Shown one piece after another: positions 1-5,308 of a stretch of 5,744 bases of DNA. The stretch's first letter is position 1. Every line of letters begins with the position of its first letter. The stretch is from Chloroflexota bacterium. Its GTDB lineage: Bacteria > Chloroflexota > Dehalococcoidia > GIF9 > UBA5620. The stretch is taken from assembly GCA_026389735.1 (NCBI GenBank), contig JAPLHH010000156.1:1-5744 (forward strand). The letters are read 5' to 3'. Made by a program: the position numbers and the translations under genes. The notes beneath the pieces were generated by a model. It made no database searches, was not told where the DNA came from, and saw only the letters and a list, made by a program, of their open reading frames with translations.

Positions 1-369
1 AATTCAGCCCAAGCCATGCGACAGACACTGCAACTTAGGGCCCAACTTCATAGCTAAGCCAACTCCCAGCTAAAGCCCAGTGATATTTACCAGTCGCTTC
101 ACAGCTACACAACAACAGCCATTCAAGCCAATGCTCTGGCATCAGAATCACCAATAGCAAGCCAGCACCTGCAGCTGTACCTGGCAAAATTACGCTATGT
201 AAAGACACTGCTGAGCGGGGAAGACTTGAAGAGGATGGGAATTCCCGCCGGGCCCCAAATAGGCGAGATTCTAGATGCACTTCACAAGGCAAAGCTTAAC
301 GGAGAGTTAAAGACCAGGCGAGACGAGGAAAAACTGGTTCACAGTTGGCACCAAAAGCAATCAGGCTAA
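1..369 (+). pseudogene. C-terminal part of CCA tRNA nucleotidyltransferase / poly(A) polymerase family gene, with in-frame stop
   Basis: This reading frame enters from the left edge, runs 18 codons, meets TAA at 55-57, and continues open for 103 codons to TAA at 367-369. The downstream part reads like the C-terminal tRNA-binding tail of class II nucleotidyltransferases. It has LKPSDIY just after the stop, then LYLAKLRYV, then a G-E-D-L-K-x-x-G-I-P-A-G-P-x-I-G-E-I-L block, then A-K-L-N-G-E-L-K-T-x-x-D-E-E. Enzymes of this family add CCA, or A, to tRNA 3' ends. The catalytic head lies outside the window. The 18 codons before the stop (TLQLRAQLHS) also fit the family, so the frame looks continuous across the TAA, which could derive from TTA (Leu) by one base change. 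The first ATG after the stop is at 235, too late to make a domain. The possibilities are a decayed gene, a truncated functional enzyme, or a sequencing error. Family assignment is fairly sure; pseudogene status is not. Confidence 0.65.
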
Positions 370-397
370 ACCACCTGCGGAATAGTGTTCATTTTGT

Positions 398-487
398 TGT
401 CACCCTGAACGAAGTGAAGGGTCTCCCCATTCTTTATGGAGCCTTATACCGAGATGTATGAGATTCTTCGCTGTGCTCAGAATGACA
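398..487. repeat. Imperfect inverted repeat between convergent genes, possible bidirectional terminator
   Basis: Two 27-nt arms, 399-425 and 460-486, match as inverted copies at 19 of 27 positions, and T398-A487 adds one more pair. The arms carry the sequence type GTCATTCTGAGC...GAAGAATCTC, which I recall as a widely dispersed repeat in environmental bacterial genomes. Read as RNA from the minus strand, several mismatches become G-U pairs, so the folded form is more stable in the ispE direction. The element starts 12 nt beyond the ispE stop and 28 nt beyond the stop of the plus-strand gene, a natural place for a shared terminator or mRNA-stabilising hairpin. There is no U-tract beside it, so classical intrinsic termination is not supported. 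Confidence 0.6.
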
Positions 488-498
488 GCGGGAATTAG

Positions 499-1362
499 CT
501 AAACGATTTCCTGATTTAAAATAGTGGAAACGCAATAAGCCTCTAAACCCTGCTGGTAAAGTCGGCGATACATTTCCTCAGCTTCAGCCTCACCATCCAC
601 TGTAGAGAACAAAGCCGGGCCTGAGCCAACTAAGTGAATGTCCGTGCCACCTGCTTCTTCAAAACGCCTCCAATAACCTTCCAGCCCAGGAAAAGCATCA
701 AAGGCTACCTTGTCAAAAACATTAAACAAAAGGGATGGAGAGAGCTGCCTATCTTGAGACCAGATTCTCGATGCTTTGCCAACAAACTGCCCTTCAGTAA
801 AGTGGCGGGCATCCAAACGGGAATAAAGTTGTTGTGTTTTGCCAGGTATTCTAGGCATCGGCGGCAAAAGCAGGACAAACCAACTTTGCATCGAAGCTGC
901 CAAAGGCGTTACCTTTTCGCCTCTGCCCTCTATCAAGGCCGTCCCTCCATGAATAAAAAGGGGCACGTCTGACCCGAGCCTGGCTGCCAGTTCAACCAAA
1001 TCCAAAGTCGTCAGCTTTAGCTTCCAGAGCCTGTTGAGAGCTGACAAAGTCGCAGCCGCATCACTACTGCCACCACCTAAACCAGCACCCCAGGGTATTC
1101 GTTTATCAAGTCTGATCCTGATCCCCTTCGCGTAGCCGCTGACTTTCTTGAGCAACTCAACGGCCTGAATAACCAGGTTATCCGAAGTCTGCAAACTCGG
1201 CTCAGTGCATTCAAAGGAAGTCTTATCAGCTAGCTCAAAAGAAAGGACATCACACAGATTAATTGTCTGAACTAGGCTGCGAATCTCGTGGTAGCCATCA
1301 GCACGCTTGCCCAGAACTTCAAGGACAAGATTAATCTTCGCCGGTGCCACGCATGTCAGCAT
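499..1362 (-). CDS. ispE: 4-diphosphocytidyl-2-C-methyl-D-erythritol kinase
   Basis: IspE is the cytoplasmic GHMP-family kinase of the MEP pathway. It phosphorylates the 2-hydroxyl of CDP-methylerythritol with ATP on the way to IPP and DMAPP. The 287-residue length is typical. Visible motifs are the N-terminal APAKINLVLEVLGKRADGYH block (K9 is the expected catalytic Lys), the glycine-rich ATP loop PWGAGLGGGSSDAAA at 90-104, LGSDVPLF with the catalytic Asp at 132, and the C-terminal GHMP motif LVGSGPALFS near 244-253. The ATG at 1362 lies 5 nt after the rsmA stop, and an AAAGGG Shine-Dalgarno inside the rsmA 3' end sits about 9 nt upstream, so translation is probably coupled to rsmA. The presence of IspE means the organism uses the MEP rather than the mevalonate route, at least in part. 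No key residue is missing. Confidence 0.97.
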   Translation of the reverse strand: MLTCVAPAKINLVLEVLGKRADGYHEIRSLVQTINLCDVLSFELADKTSFECTEPSLQTSDNLVIQAVELLKKVSGYAKGIRIRLDKRIPWGAGLGGGSSDAAATLSALNRLWKLKLTTLDLVELAARLGSDVPLFIHGGTALIEGRGEKVTPLAASMQSWFVLLLPPMPRIPGKTQQLYSRLDARHFTEGQFVGKASRIWSQDRQLSPSLLFNVFDKVAFDAFPGLEGYWRRFEEAGGTDIHLVGSGPALFSTVDGEAEAEEMYRRLYQQGLEAYCVSTILNQEIV

Positions 1363-1367
1363 AAAAT

Positions 1368-2225
1368 CTAACCCTTTCTCAAAGTCTCCAAAACCTCATA
1401 CAACCTCGCCCACTCTTCCAGGCTAAGCGTTTCAGCCCGGCGTTTAGAGTTTATGTTCGCCCCCTCCAGCAATAAGGTGATCTCAGCCGGTTTCATTCCC
1501 AAGCTATGAGCTAGCGAGTTGTGGAGTTGCTTTCGAGGTGAGCTGAATCCGGCTCTGACTATGTCAAAGAAGCCACCCATATCAGCCACTTTAACTGCAG
1601 GCTCTGGCAACAGGTCGAAGCGCACAATAACCGAATCCACTTTCGGCTGGGGATAAAAGCATTGAGCTGGCACATGCGAGATAATCCTCGGCTTACTGTA
1701 CGCCTGGAGACTAACCGCCAGCAGAGACATCTTGCCCGGCCCGGCAACGATAGCCTCGCCAACTTCCTTCTGCACCATCACCACCATCAAAGATGGTTTC
1801 GGCGAGGCTTCCACAAAATAGCGCAATACCGGCGAAGTAATATAATAGGGCAGATTGGCCACCACCTTGTAATGGCTTGTTCTTCCCAATAGCTCTGATG
1901 GACTAACCTTGAGTATATCAGCGTTAATTACACGTAAATTAGCCAGTGAAGCTAACCGGCGCTTCAACAGCGAAGCCAGCTTTGTGTCAAGTTCCACAGC
2001 AACAACATTACCAGCTCGCCTAACTAACTCGACAGTTAAAATGCCCAAACCAGGACCAACTTCAATCACAGTATCTGCTGGAGAAAGCTCAGCAGCTTCA
2101 ACCATGGTCTGTAGAACTGATGCGTCTGCAAGGAAATGTTGCCCTAGGCTTTTCCTCGCCCTGAGACCAGATTGGCGAAGCAGTCGCTTGACCTGAGCTG
2201 AGGGGAAAATCGCTTCGTTAGGCAC
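1368..2225 (-). CDS. rsmA: 16S rRNA (adenine(1518)-N6/adenine(1519)-N6)-dimethyltransferase
   Basis: RsmA (KsgA) uses S-adenosylmethionine to dimethylate two adjacent adenines in helix 45 of 16S rRNA during late 30S assembly. The 285-residue length is normal. Motifs in order are KSLGQHFL at 25-32, the SAM-binding loop EVGPGLGILT at 55-64, the acidic ribose-binding E78 in VAVELD, NAD at 101-103, the catalytic NLPYY at 124-128, VQKEV at 151-155, FYPQPKVDS at 190-198 and the C-terminal FSSPRKQL. The start is GTG at 2225. No ATG lies nearby in frame, and AAAGG stands about 6 nt upstream, a moderate ribosome-binding site. The first 20 residues before GLRARKSLGQ are typical of the family. It is the first gene of a pair with ispE, a linkage I recall from several bacterial groups. 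I see no convincing promoter directly upstream, so transcription may come from the SRP RNA/dehydrogenase unit. Confidence 0.97.
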   Translation of the reverse strand: MPNEAIFPSAQVKRLLRQSGLRARKSLGQHFLADASVLQTMVEAAELSPADTVIEVGPGLGILTVELVRRAGNVVAVELDTKLASLLKRRLASLANLRVINADILKVSPSELLGRTSHYKVVANLPYYITSPVLRYFVEASPKPSLMVVMVQKEVGEAIVAGPGKMSLLAVSLQAYSKPRIISHVPAQCFYPQPKVDSVIVRFDLLPEPAVKVADMGGFFDIVRAGFSSPRKQLHNSLAHSLGMKPAEITLLLEGANINSKRRAETLSLEEWARLYEVLETLRKG

Positions 2226-2292
2226 TTAAAGCCTTTAAATCTCCTGATGCAAGAGTAACCATCGATAACCTTTTCAATGTAGCTACGACCAT

Positions 2293-2364
2293 TTAGTGTC
2301 CCTTATTGCAGCGAGGCTTTAGCCTCGCTGCTACATCAATAACGTGAACATCAATAGCTTTCAT
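2293..2364 (-). pseudogene. 23-codon ORF, possible remnant of an amidohydrolase start
   Basis: An ATG at 2364, 14 nt after the dehydrogenase stop, has AAGG about 9 nt upstream and opens a 23-codon frame beginning MKAIDVHVID. From memory, MKAIDVHVH is a characteristic opening of TIM-barrel amidohydrolases (Amidohydro_2 type), where the D-x-H gives metal ligands. After codon 11 the frame runs into the palindrome at 2308-2331 and stops at 2293. The simplest reading is a gene start cut off by a repeat insertion or deletion. It could equally be a chance ORF or a short leader peptide ahead of rsmA. Confidence is low because the match is short. Confidence 0.3.
2308..2331. repeat. REP-like perfect palindrome
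   Basis: Two 10-nt arms, GCAGCGAGGC (2308-2317) and GCCTCGCTGC (2322-2331), pair perfectly around a TTTA loop. The element sits in the 153-nt gap between the dehydrogenase stop and the rsmA start. GC-rich palindromes of the form AGCGAGGC-TTTA-GCCTCGCT are, as I recall, dispersed in Chloroflexota and other environmental genomes. In the minus-strand transcript no U-run follows (AATAAGGG), so it is more likely a REP-type element or mRNA-stabilising hairpin than a strong intrinsic terminator. Confidence 0.7.
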
Positions 2365-2378
2365 TCCAAGTCGCCTTA

Positions 2379-3173
2379 TTACATCATAGTGTAGCCGCCG
2401 CTGACGCTGATGGTCTGCCCAGTTATAAAGCTTGCCGCATCCGAAGCCAGAAAGACGACAACGTTGGCAACATCTTCCGGTTTCCCCAGTCGACGCAACG
2501 GATAAGCTTTAGTTGCTTTCTCTTTAATATCTGGAGTAAATTCTTGTGCTGCCAACCTACCTCTCCACATACTAAGGTCGCCGGCGTGTTCTGGGTCTGC
2601 AGGTATTGTAAGTCCAGGGCAAACGACATTGACATTTATGCCATAGCGACCTAATTCCCGAGCCAGAGATTTGGACATAGCGATAACACCACCTTTACAC
2701 CCGGCATACACAGCTTGTCTGTATTCGCCCATCCTGCCAGCATCAGAGCTGATGCTGATGATCTTCCCATGTTTCCGATCTACCATATGGTCTAGGACCG
2801 CTCTAGTACAGTTTATGACACCCCAAAAATTGATGTTTACTTCTTTCTCCCATTCCGCCCGTGGCTTCTCAATAAATAACCGCTCCATACCCCAGCCGAC
2901 GTTGTTAACCAAAATATCTATATTCCCGAACTTTGCGAGCGCCTCCTTAACCATAGCAGCTATCGAATTCACATTTGTAACGTCAACTTTGATAACTATA
3001 GTCTTGCCACCCAAAGTATTGGCATCCTTAGCCACCTTCTGCCCCTGAAATTCGTCTATATCGGCAATCACCACATTAGAACCTTCCCTGGCAAAAGCTA
3101 AGACTATAGCCCGACCGATGTTCGAGCCACCGCCGGTAACAACCACCGTCTTACCAGCCAGATTCAAGTCCAT
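2379..3173 (-). CDS. Short-chain dehydrogenase/reductase, BadH-like
   Basis: This is a classical SDR of 264 residues, an NAD(P)-dependent oxidoreductase expected in the cytoplasm. Visible motifs are the cofactor loop TGGGSNIG at 13-20, Asp38 at the end of beta-2 (favouring NAD over NADP), NNVG at 90-93, Asn115, and the catalytic Ser143, Tyr156 and Lys160 (YAGCK). It also has NVVCPGLT and the C-terminal FITGQTISVSGG. The pattern NNxGW, SDAGR...AVYAGCKGG and VSGGYTM resembles 2-hydroxycyclohexanecarboxyl-CoA dehydrogenase BadH, but the substrate cannot be fixed from sequence and it may act on another hydroxyacyl-CoA or alcohol. I chose ATG 3173 because AGAGGAG stands 7 nt upstream. The earlier in-frame ATG at 3203 abuts the 3' end of the SRP RNA and adds ten non-conserved residues. 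The gene follows the SRP RNA by 30 nt with no terminator seen, so it may be transcribed from the SRP promoter. Confidence 0.92.
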   Translation of the reverse strand: MDLNLAGKTVVVTGGGSNIGRAIVLAFAREGSNVVIADIDEFQGQKVAKDANTLGGKTIVIKVDVTNVNSIAAMVKEALAKFGNIDILVNNVGWGMERLFIEKPRAEWEKEVNINFWGVINCTRAVLDHMVDRKHGKIISISSDAGRMGEYRQAVYAGCKGGVIAMSKSLARELGRYGINVNVVCPGLTIPADPEHAGDLSMWRGRLAAQEFTPDIKEKATKAYPLRRLGKPEDVANVVVFLASDAASFITGQTISVSGGYTMM

Positions 3174-3180
3174 TCCAAAT

Positions 3181-3187
3181 CTCCTCT
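3181..3187 (-). promoter_or_regulatory. Shine-Dalgarno of the dehydrogenase, decides its start
   Basis: On the minus strand the sequence reads AGAGGAG, then seven bases, then ATG at 3173. This spacing is good for ribosome binding and excludes the longer start at 3203, which would leave no room for a leader outside the SRP RNA. Confidence 0.75.
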
Positions 3188-3203
3188 TTGAGTTTAGTAA
3201 CAT

Positions 3204-3473
3204 GGGCCGTGCACCGGCTGTCGATTTTTGCCTTTTAGCTTACTCCAGTTAGCCAGCTCCGACCAGGTAGCCTTGCGGCACCCGGAGATAACTATTTACC
3301 GCTGCTTCCTTCCGGACCTGACGGGGTTCATAGCCCTCCGCCGCGCAAGACCCAGCCCTCAACGCCGCTTTACCGCAGCAGTCCTAAAAGACAAAAACCT
3401 CGAGCCGGAATTCAACCCCGCTATAGCGGATCTCGGGTACAGGGCACCGCTAGTTCCCCGTCTAGCACGGCCC
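3204..3473 (-). ncRNA. ffs: Signal recognition particle RNA, large bacterial (Alu-containing) type
   Basis: This is the RNA scaffold of the signal recognition particle, which binds Ffh and targets nascent membrane proteins. The minus strand contains the nearly invariant S-domain hairpin (3301-3322) with GTCAGGTCCGGAAGG, including the GGAA tetraloop and the AGCAG side of the symmetric loop. The 5' end shows the Alu-domain sequences GGGCCGTGCTAG, GCGGTGCCCTGTA and CTCGAGG. The 5' GGGCCGTGC (3473-3465) pairs perfectly with 3' GCACGGCCC (3212-3204), closing helix 5 at about 270 nt. The order and spacing match the Bacillus subtilis scRNA, not the short 4.5S RNA of E. coli. It has its own promoter immediately upstream. 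The ends are set by the terminal helix and could vary by a few bases. Confidence 0.95.
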
Positions 3474-3479
3474 AACCAA

Positions 3480-3508
3480 ATAGTACTATGAAGGATTGAA
3501 CTTTTCAA
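3480..3508 (-). promoter_or_regulatory. Sigma-70-type promoter of the SRP RNA
   Basis: On the minus strand TTGAAA (3508-3503) is followed by exactly 17 nt and TACTAT (3485-3480). The predicted start 7 nt further on is G3473, the first base of the SRP RNA terminal helix. The agreement between promoter geometry and RNA 5' end makes this the best-supported promoter in the window, although the -10 box matches consensus at only four of six positions. Confidence 0.75.
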
Positions 3509-3519
3509 GACTATTTCGC

Positions 3520-3542
3520 CCACAAAATCGCAGATTTTGTGG
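3520..3542 (-). terminator. Perfect hairpin after the metallophosphoesterase gene
   Basis: CCACAAAATC (3520-3529) and GATTTTGTGG (3533-3542) form a perfect 10-bp stem with a 3-nt loop, 5 nt beyond the metallophosphoesterase stop and 11 nt before the SRP -35 box. Its position suggests transcript-end formation or 3' protection that insulates the SRP promoter. No U-tract follows on the minus strand, so a canonical intrinsic terminator is not shown. Confidence 0.4.
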
Positions 3543-3547
3543 AGTAA

Positions 3548-4279
3548 CTACCAGCCCACGCTCAATCGCATAATAAGCGGTGTGGGCAGTCCCTGCTCTG
3601 CCATCCTTTTCTGTGTAGCTGAAATATCATATTCAACCCGATAATGATAGACGATCCTGGCCTCAGTATCATAAAGGGCATAGCTCGCCCGAGGGTCACC
3701 ATCCCGAGGTTGCCCCACACCCCCGGGATTGATGATCAAGCGTTTTTTCCCCAACTTTAAGTTAGTTCCTTCTGGAAACATCCTGTAGGCTGCCCTATTG
3801 CCGGCAAGTTCGAAGATGAGCGGAACGTGGGAATGCCCCACGAGGCAGTAAGCTGTTTCAAAATAGGCAAAGTTATCTTGCGCCGCCTCAATCGATAGCA
3901 GGTATTCCCAAATAGGCTCCCGTGGGCTGCCGTGAACCAGCGTAAAACCGTCCTGACAAAGGCTAAGAGGCAAGTTTTGTAGGTAATCTATGTCCTCGGC
4001 AACTAACTGCTGTGCTGTCCAATGACAGGCTCGAGCTGCCACGGGATTAAATTCAGCGGTATCCATCTTGCCTATCGCTGCCCAATCATGATTGCCGGCA
4101 ACACATACATGCTCAAATTGCCGCAAACGCTCAATGCACTCATGAGGGTCAGGACCGTAGCCTACCACATCGCCAAGACACCATATCTTATCAAAACCCC
4201 CTCTGTCACCAGCATCGCGAAGCACTGCCTCGAAAGCCGTTAAATTGCCATGAATATCGCCGAGGATTGCATAACGCAT
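3548..4279 (-). CDS. Metallophosphoesterase family protein (calcineurin-like phosphoesterase)
   Basis: This is a 243-residue soluble enzyme of the dinuclear-metal phosphoesterase superfamily (Metallophos_2, YfcE/MJ0936-like). The metal-binding signature is complete: GDIHGN with D8 and H10, GDVVGYG with D37, GNHD with N63 and H64, HGSPRE with H116, and GHSH with H149 and H151. A NPGGVGQPRDGDPRASY segment at 184-199 follows, and I recall this as typical of bacterial members annotated as phosphodiesterases or diadenosine tetraphosphatase-like. The substrate is unknown; it could be a nucleotide, cyclic nucleotide or phosphoprotein. No signal peptide or membrane helix is visible. ATG 4279 starts directly on the first beta strand (MRYAILGDIHG). 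Its promoter would place transcription start within a few bases of the ATG, so translation may be leaderless; the AGGCGG just upstream is too close for a good ribosome-binding site. It is divergent from the cyclotransferase-like gene. Confidence 0.9.
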   Translation of the reverse strand: MRYAILGDIHGNLTAFEAVLRDAGDRGGFDKIWCLGDVVGYGPDPHECIERLRQFEHVCVAGNHDWAAIGKMDTAEFNPVAARACHWTAQQLVAEDIDYLQNLPLSLCQDGFTLVHGSPREPIWEYLLSIEAAQDNFAYFETAYCLVGHSHVPLIFELAGNRAAYRMFPEGTNLKLGKKRLIINPGGVGQPRDGDPRASYALYDTEARIVYHYRVEYDISATQKRMAEQGLPTPLIMRLSVGW

Positions 4280-4287
4280 ACCGCCTA

Positions 4288-4316
4288 ACTATACCATCCG
4301 AAAGCCAATTTGTTAA
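4288..4316 (-). promoter_or_regulatory. Promoter of the metallophosphoesterase gene, predicted leaderless
   Basis: On the minus strand TTAACA (4316-4311) and TATAGT (4293-4288) are separated by 17 nt, each one mismatch from consensus. The expected start, about 7 nt downstream, falls near 4281, only about two bases before the ATG at 4279. This predicts an mRNA with almost no 5' leader. The -35 box shares five bases with the -35 of the divergent promoter. Confidence 0.5.
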
Positions 4317-4337
4317 GTTTGGATAAGGGGGTATGAT
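4310..4337 (+). promoter_or_regulatory. Promoter of the cyclotransferase-like gene
   Basis: TTGTTA (4310-4315) and TATGAT (4332-4337) are separated by 16 nt, with four and five consensus matches. The expected start near 4344 leaves a short leader containing AAAAAAGG at 4347-4354, well placed for the TTG start at 4362. Its -35 overlaps that of the opposing promoter. Confidence 0.4.
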
Positions 4338-4361
4338 AAAGAAGAGAAAAAAGGTAAAATA

Positions 4362-4799
4362 TTGCTGAAGAAAAAGGCCGAAGACGGGGTGATAAAAGAA
4401 GTGTATTATTTTGCTTATGCCTCCAATCTCAATCGGAAGCAGATGACAGAGCGTGCTCCGGACAGCAAACCAAAGTTCATCGCCACCTTGCCTAATTTCA
4501 AACTCACCTTCACCGCACGGCCAGGACAGCAAGGTGGAGTTGCCAGCATAACTCCACATAGAGGCGAAAAGGTTTTGGGGGCTGTTTACGAGATATCCGA
4601 AAGGGATTTGAAGCGGCTGGATGGTTATGAAGGCTATCCTACTGTTTACGATAGAAGGAAAGTTACGGTTTGGACGGAGACTAACGAGCCAACAGGAGCC
4701 ATCACCTATATCAAGATCGACCAATCACGAGAGGCACTGCCTTCGTCGGAGTACCTGGCTGTTATTCAACAAGGCTACAGGGACTGGCAAATAGTCTAA
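4362..4799 (+). CDS. Gamma-glutamylcyclotransferase-like (GGCT/AIG2-fold) protein
   Basis: This 145-residue protein matches the gamma-glutamylcyclotransferase fold. It opens with VYYFAYASNL (residues 14-23), the counterpart of the family's YGSN substrate-binding loop. It then has LGAVYEIS at 72-79 and LDGYEGYP at 86-93, where E90 corresponds to the catalytic glutamate. Family members release 5-oxoproline from gamma-glutamyl amines or dipeptides, but many bacterial homologues have unknown substrates. The loop reads YASN, not YGSN, a small departure. I take TTG 4362 as start because AAGG lies 7 nt upstream. GTG 4389 (giving MIKEVYYFAYASN, 136 residues) keeps the whole domain and is a real alternative. 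No signal peptide or membrane helix is seen. It is divergent from the metallophosphoesterase and convergent with the zinc-ribbon pair, ending 33 nt from it, with no clear terminator between. Confidence 0.85.
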   Translation: MLKKKAEDGVIKEVYYFAYASNLNRKQMTERAPDSKPKFIATLPNFKLTFTARPGQQGGVASITPHRGEKVLGAVYEISERDLKRLDGYEGYPTVYDRRKVTVWTETNEPTGAITYIKIDQSREALPSSEYLAVIQQGYRDWQIV

Positions 4800-4832
4800 G
4801 CGTGATGGTGCTACATACAACCCTTACCCTAC

Positions 4833-5282
4833 TCACTCTTGTGACTTTGTATTCTGCTCTATATCGATAGCCACATTGCAGAGGTCGGCAAAAGCCACTA
4901 AAAACAAACCGCACAAAACGGAAACCACAACCCCTCCTATCCCTATTACTGCCGCTCCCATCCAGGCAGCTCCGGCGACTTCGGGCACAAGGTCTTTTAA
5001 GAATGTGACGCCTTGTGCTGCCATTACAGCTGCCGCGATTGATAAAAGGCTACCGCCCGCACATATTACCCAGCCAATAATATTGTAAATAATGGCAACT
5101 GCTCTCAGCGCCCCGTATTTTCGAGTTGGCGCCTCCCTTGCCGTCGGCTTGGCTCCTGGTGTCGGCTGCGCCTCCAAAACCTGCTGTTGACCAGCGGCTG
5201 GCAACCTCATCCCACAAGTGGTACAAAACTGCAAACCGGCGCTCTGCGTGCCACAATTAGGGCATTTAACCATTTGTCGCAT
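4833..5282 (-). CDS. Zinc-ribbon membrane protein, one ribbon and hydrophobic C-terminal half
   Basis: This 149-residue protein has no function I recognise. The N-terminus holds a compact zinc ribbon, CPNC at 7-10 and CTTC at 20-23. A Pro/Ala/Gln-rich linker follows (about 28-55). Two hydrophobic stretches, about 58-89 (possibly two short helices or one long one) and 108-132, indicate an integral membrane protein. The C-terminus is polar (DIEQNTKSQE). The ribbon resembles the zinc-ribbon domains (zinc_ribbon_2 type) found at the N-terminus of many bacterial membrane proteins, where they are thought to mediate binding or regulation. ATG 5282 is the first start after an in-frame stop. An AGAGG lies 13 nt upstream, longer than ideal, so coupling to the gene 26 nt upstream is likely. 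It is paralogous in its ribbon to that neighbour; both begin with MVKCPNCG after a few residues. Confidence 0.8.
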   Translation of the reverse strand: MRQMVKCPNCGTQSAGLQFCTTCGMRLPAAGQQQVLEAQPTPGAKPTAREAPTRKYGALRAVAIIYNIIGWVICAGGSLLSIAAAVMAAQGVTFLKDLVPEVAGAAWMGAAVIGIGGVVVSVLCGLFLVAFADLCNVAIDIEQNTKSQE

Positions 5283-5308
5283 ATATTATCAAAAACCTCT
5301 CTGCCGCC

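Noticed and set aside
35..292. Minus-strand 85-codon ORF
   Set aside because: It is antisense to the conserved CCA-enzyme tail, and its translation shows no domain or motif.
1662..1892. Plus-strand ORF with a run of five histidines
   Set aside because: It lies antisense to the middle of rsmA. The His run is the complement of the VVMVQKE region, not a real metal-binding tract.
2235..2275. Possible rsmA promoter with a TTGAAA -35
   Set aside because: A TTGAAA occurs on the minus strand, but no acceptable -10 box stands 16-18 nt downstream.
3174..3203. Longer dehydrogenase start at ATG 3203
   Set aside because: It directly abuts the SRP RNA 3' end, adds non-conserved residues, and would contain the good Shine-Dalgarno that serves ATG 3173.
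3228..3491. Plus-strand 87-codon ORF
   Set aside because: It runs antisense across the SRP RNA, whose conserved sequence and pairing explain this region.
4333..4368. 11-codon plus-strand ORF starting at ATG 4333
   Set aside because: It overlaps the putative -10 box, lies out of frame with the cyclotransferase-like gene and has no independent support.
4206..4724. Minus-strand 172-codon ORF
   Set aside because: It overlaps the 5' end of the metallophosphoesterase in another frame, both promoters and most of the cyclotransferase-like gene, and has no recognisable motif.
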